Source: Pseudomonadota bacterium (GTDB lineage: Bacteria; Pseudomonadota; Alphaproteobacteria; Rhizobiales; Beijerinckiaceae). Taken from it: 7,940 bases of DNA. The stretch spans positions 1 to 7,940 of the forward strand of contig JAGTAM010000142.1 in assembly GCA_023422485.1 (NCBI GenBank), in the 5' to 3' direction. Shown here in pieces: positions 6,191 through 7,940 of the stretch. The notes under the pieces were generated by a model. That model was not told the DNA's origin. It made no database searches and worked only from the letters and a program-made list of their open reading frames with translations. Numbering within the stretch: position 1 is the first letter of the stretch; the number at the start of each line of letters is the position of its first letter. A program made the translations under genes and the position numbers.

Positions 6191-6814
6191 TCAGAGCGTG
6201 ATGCCCTCATGGAACCGGTCGGGGGAGATCGGCAGCATGAACTGGGCGCCGATGCCGCCCTCGAAGTATCGCACCACCCGACCGGGCGTAGAGCCGACCA
6301 GGATATGCGTGCCGATCGGCGGGGACGAGGAGGTCGCGAGCGCGACGCCCGACATCGAGATGTCGATGATCCGGGCGGCGATGAAGCGGCCGCTCTCCAG
6401 GCGCAGGGTCACGCCGGGCTGGTGGGGCACGAGACGCTCGTTGGTCCGGCCCTCCGGCAGGCCGAGGCTCTCCCGGTTGGCGAGCCACATGAGCTGAGAG
6501 GCGATCTTGTCGCGCTTGCGCGGCGTGGCGTTGATCCGCATCGCGAAGCCCCGCGGCGGATGGCGCACGATCACGCCTTCCAGGCGGCCGATCTGTTCGA
6601 GATACAGCACCACGCGCTCGCCGAGCGCGCCGATCACGGCGCAGGTCAGGCGGACCCCGCCCGGGGACATGTCCACGGTCTGGCAGGGATATTCCCGCCG
6701 GTCGGCCAGCATGTAGCGGCCGAGCAGAGTCGCGCGCACCCGCTGGTGCCGACGCTGTTCGGCGGCATAATCCGGCAGAGTGGGGGCTGTCCCGGATCGG
6801 GAAAGCTCGGTCAT
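6191..6814 (-). CDS. Double PilZ domain protein (predicted c-di-GMP receptor)
   Basis: A 207-residue cytoplasmic protein built of two PilZ domains. In the first (about 18-100) the c-di-GMP signature is RRHQR (21-25) plus DMSPGG (48-53). In the second (about 120-200) it is RTNER (123-127) plus DISMSG (151-156). Both match RxxxR and D/NxSxxG completely, so both may bind the messenger. The domains are separated by a short basic helix (about 99-115). There is no catalytic or glycosyltransferase part, so it probably works by binding a partner; which one cannot be told. ATG 6814 is preferred: the frame runs on to 7063, but the added part is repeat-derived and non-conserved in look. The ribosome site is weak (GAG about 5 nt upstream). 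An inverted repeat at 6850-6868 may be an operator. Confidence 0.9.
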   Translation of the reverse strand: MTELSRSGTAPTLPDYAAEQRRHQRVRATLLGRYMLADRREYPCQTVDMSPGGVRLTCAVIGALGERVVLYLEQIGRLEGVIVRHPPRGFAMRINATPRKRDKIASQLMWLANRESLGLPEGRTNERLVPHQPGVTLRLESGRFIAARIIDISMSGVALATSSSPPIGTHILVGSTPGRVVRYFEGGIGAQFMLPISPDRFHEGITL

Positions 6815-6849
6815 GTCAGCTCGGCGGTCTCGATGTCCCAACCGAATCA

Positions 6850-6868
6850 GTAACGGCGCCACGGTTAC
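6850..6868. promoter_or_regulatory. GTAAC-N9-GTTAC inverted repeat upstream of the PilZ gene
   Basis: GTAAC (6850-6854) and GTTAC (6864-6868) flank a centre containing GGCGCC. It lies 36-54 nt before the PilZ start codon, where a promoter and operator would be expected. The symmetry and position suggest a regulator site, but no regulator can be named and no clear -35/-10 pair was found. Confidence 0.3.
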
Positions 6869-6891
6869 AAAAGGCTTGCATGCCGGCCGAA

Positions 6892-6949
6892 GGTCAGCTG
6901 CCGATCGCCAAGAATGGGGGATGATACCATTTCCGGTTGATCGCTTCGG
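6892..6949 (+). repeat. Composite intergenic repeat, copy A
   Basis: It starts with GGTCAGCTGCCGA (6892-6904) and ends with GGTTGATCGCTTCGG (6935-6949), preceded by an ATACCATTTCC-like stretch. The second part matches 7118-7132 read on the - strand at 13 of 15 positions, and the wider 20-nt block up to GATC at about 14 of 20. Confidence 0.5.
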
Positions 6950-7083
6950 ATCGGCACCCACCGCCATCGTGCCGGGGCGCCGGCAAGCGAACCCGGACCC
7001 GCAGGGGCGCACCGGAGGCGTGCATCCTGCGACCGGCCCCGACGGCATGCCCCGGCCTCGCATCGCGGATGGATCCCGGGCTC

Positions 7084-7108
7084 CGCTGCGCGCTTCTGGG
7101 ATGACGGG
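7084..7108 (-). repeat. Intergenic repeat motif, copy 2
   Basis: On the - strand it reads CCGTCATCCC, AGAAG, CGCGCAGCGG, the partner of the + strand motif at 5726-5750. On the + strand it is preceded by ATCCCGGG (7073-7080). Confidence 0.55.
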
Positions 7109-7117
7109 GGGGCGGGA

Positions 7118-7176
7118 CCGAAGGGATCGACCTGAAACCGGATGAGAGGCGAGCGCCGAAGACGGTCAGCTGCCGA
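7118..7176 (-). repeat. Composite intergenic repeat, copy B (inverted)
   Basis: Read on the - strand it has the CAGCTG-centred 13-mer (7164-7176), then a CATCCGGTTTCAGG stretch and GGTCGATCCCTTCGG (7132-7118). On the + strand the 13-mer GGTCAGCTGCCGA is an exact direct copy of 6892-6904, while the GATC-CTTCGG part is inverted relative to copy A. Confidence 0.5.
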
Positions 7177-7332
7177 CCAGACGGCCCGCGCCGGCAAGAT
7201 CTCAGTCGCAGGCGGTCCGACTCTCAGTCTGTATGGCCGCGCCCATTCACGGCGGGGCGAAGCGTCATGGATGTCGGGTGCGAGGGCATCCGTCTTCCTG
7301 AGCCGATCCTGCCCAAACCTGCGCGAAATCCG

Positions 7333-7940
7333 TCATCGATCGATATGGTGCCTGATGCCGCGCCCACCCTCGTGGACCAGCAGGTGGCCGAACCGGACCG
7401 GACGGGCATCGTTGGCGGGCGCGGGCAGGGTCTCGACGAAGCTGCGCATCGCCTCCGGCTCCGGCGCGAACCCCTCGAGCACCCTCAGGGACACGGTCTC
7501 GAGGCGCAGTATCGGCCGGCTGCCGAGCCATGGCGGGATGCAATGCGGGCTCAAGGAGCCGAGAATGCGTGCTTGCGTCTTGCCGCGGTGGCGCAGCGGC
7601 AGGAGCAGCAATTCGAGGTCGAGGGTCTCGTTGCGGACCGTGACGCCGGTCAGTCCGGCCACCACGCCGACGGTGTCGCAGGCGACCGTCTCGATGAGAT
7701 GCCAGGGATCGGTGAAGGGTTGGGACCGCTCGGCCCAGAGATCGACGAAGGCGCTGCCCCGCAACTCGCGCCCGAACAGGGCGCACAGGCGGGTGCCGGC
7801 GAGGCGCACGGCGCTCGTGCGCCGCGCCGGATCGGTTTCCAGGATGAAGCTGTCGGCGAGCAGGTTGCGGATCTCGCCGGGCTCGATCTCGCCGCGCTCC
7901 GGCGCAGCCCGCTCCCCGCGCAGCCGGTCCCAGTAGGCGT
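7333..7940 (-). CDS. PAS_5 (DUF1457) family PAS-domain protein, 5' truncated
   Basis: The frame runs off the right edge; 201 residues are visible and the stop is TGA at 7333-7335. Internal GTG 7809 is not the start, since family sequence continues upstream: YWDRLRGERAAPERGEIEP, then IRNLLADSFILETDPARR, then RLAGTRLCALFGRELRGSAF with DLW. This is the typical PAS_5 pattern (YWxxLRGxRxAPxRxxIxP, RLAGT, FGRELxG). Later strands contain ETLDLELLLLPLRHRGK and RILGSLSP. Members are small, single-domain cytoplasmic proteins without an effector domain; one studied relative, MopJ of Caulobacter, influences motility and development, but no ligand is certain for this one. Probably few residues are missing at the N-terminus. 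It is separated from the PilZ gene by 518 nt and so is probably transcribed on its own. Confidence 0.85.
   Translation of the reverse strand, partial: AYWDRLRGERAAPERGEIEPGEIRNLLADSFILETDPARRTSAVRLAGTRLCALFGRELRGSAFVDLWAERSQPFTDPWHLIETVACDTVGVVAGLTGVTVRNETLDLELLLLPLRHRGKTQARILGSLSPHCIPPWLGSRPILRLETVSLRVLEGFAPEPEAMRSFVETLPAPANDARPVRFGHLLVHEGGRGIRHHIDR

Larger units (their letters stand above)
6815..7332. other. 518-nt repeat-rich intergenic region, no convincing gene
   Basis: This holds the upstream region of the double PilZ gene. It contains a GTAAC-N9-GTTAC inverted repeat (6850-6868), two inverted copies of a composite repeat (6892-6949 and 7118-7176), and between them a CCGTCATCCC-type motif (7084-7108). 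A weak 5-bp hairpin (GGATG 7269-7273, CATCC 7287-7291) lies past the PAS_5 stop. The open frames crossing the region are made largely of these repeats and look non-coding. Confidence 0.6.

Noticed and set aside
5627..6201. Several overlapping open frames (97-194 codons) on both strands between BTLCP copy 2 and PilZ
   Set aside because: They contain repeat-derived sequence, are Arg/Pro/Gly-rich, lack ribosome sites and overlap one another; none has a family signature.
6815..7063. An 83-residue N-terminal extension of the PilZ protein
   Set aside because: It runs through the composite repeat and the inverted repeat, looks unlike a protein domain, and ATG 6814 begins just before the first PilZ signature.
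6865..7197. A 110-codon - strand frame between PilZ and PAS_5
   Set aside because: It is almost wholly translated intergenic repeats; such frames are often misannotated as hypothetical proteins.
7142..7936. A 264-codon + strand frame at the right edge
   Set aside because: It is antisense to the PAS_5 gene, whose family motifs are clear, and has no domain of its own.

Overview
The window is GC-rich, compact DNA from an alphaproteobacterium, most likely a Methylobacterium/Methylorubrum-type member of the Hyphomicrobiales. The basis is protein similarity recalled from those genomes (YbbN–LON–Trm112 gene order, Gly-rich Tim44-like membrane protein, BTLCP proteases, PAS_5 protein) and the style of the intergenic repeats; no database search was possible. 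No tRNA, rRNA, CRISPR array, transposase or phage gene was seen.

Left part, + strand (1-1257): the 3' end of a YbbN/CnoX-type thioredoxin-TPR co-chaperone gene, then a stand-alone LON-domain protein and a small Trm112-family protein, closely spaced and probably one operon for protein quality control and housekeeping. Past the operon (1258-1468) lies a REP-like pair of inverted repeats around a hairpin, then a strong bidirectional terminator separating it from the convergent genes.

Right part, all - strand, in order of transcription from the right edge: a PAS_5-family protein (5' end outside the window), a 518-nt gap rich in repeats, a double-PilZ protein with two complete c-di-GMP-binding signatures, a 690-nt gap with hairpins and a repeat, two tandem secreted BTLCP/LapG-like cysteine proteases (about 67% identical over their last 160 residues), an orphan PAS histidine kinase with a degenerate LOV-like sensor, and an exported or membrane Tim44-domain protein. 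The gaps of 127 to 690 nt suggest several transcription units rather than one operon.

The most interesting reading is a possible c-di-GMP/cell-surface neighbourhood (double PilZ plus two LapG-type proteases), but no LapD-like receptor or large adhesin is in the window, so this is inference. I found no wholly new system. The items most worth following up are the duplicated proteases, the double PilZ protein, the degenerate LOV kinase and the inverted intergenic repeats.
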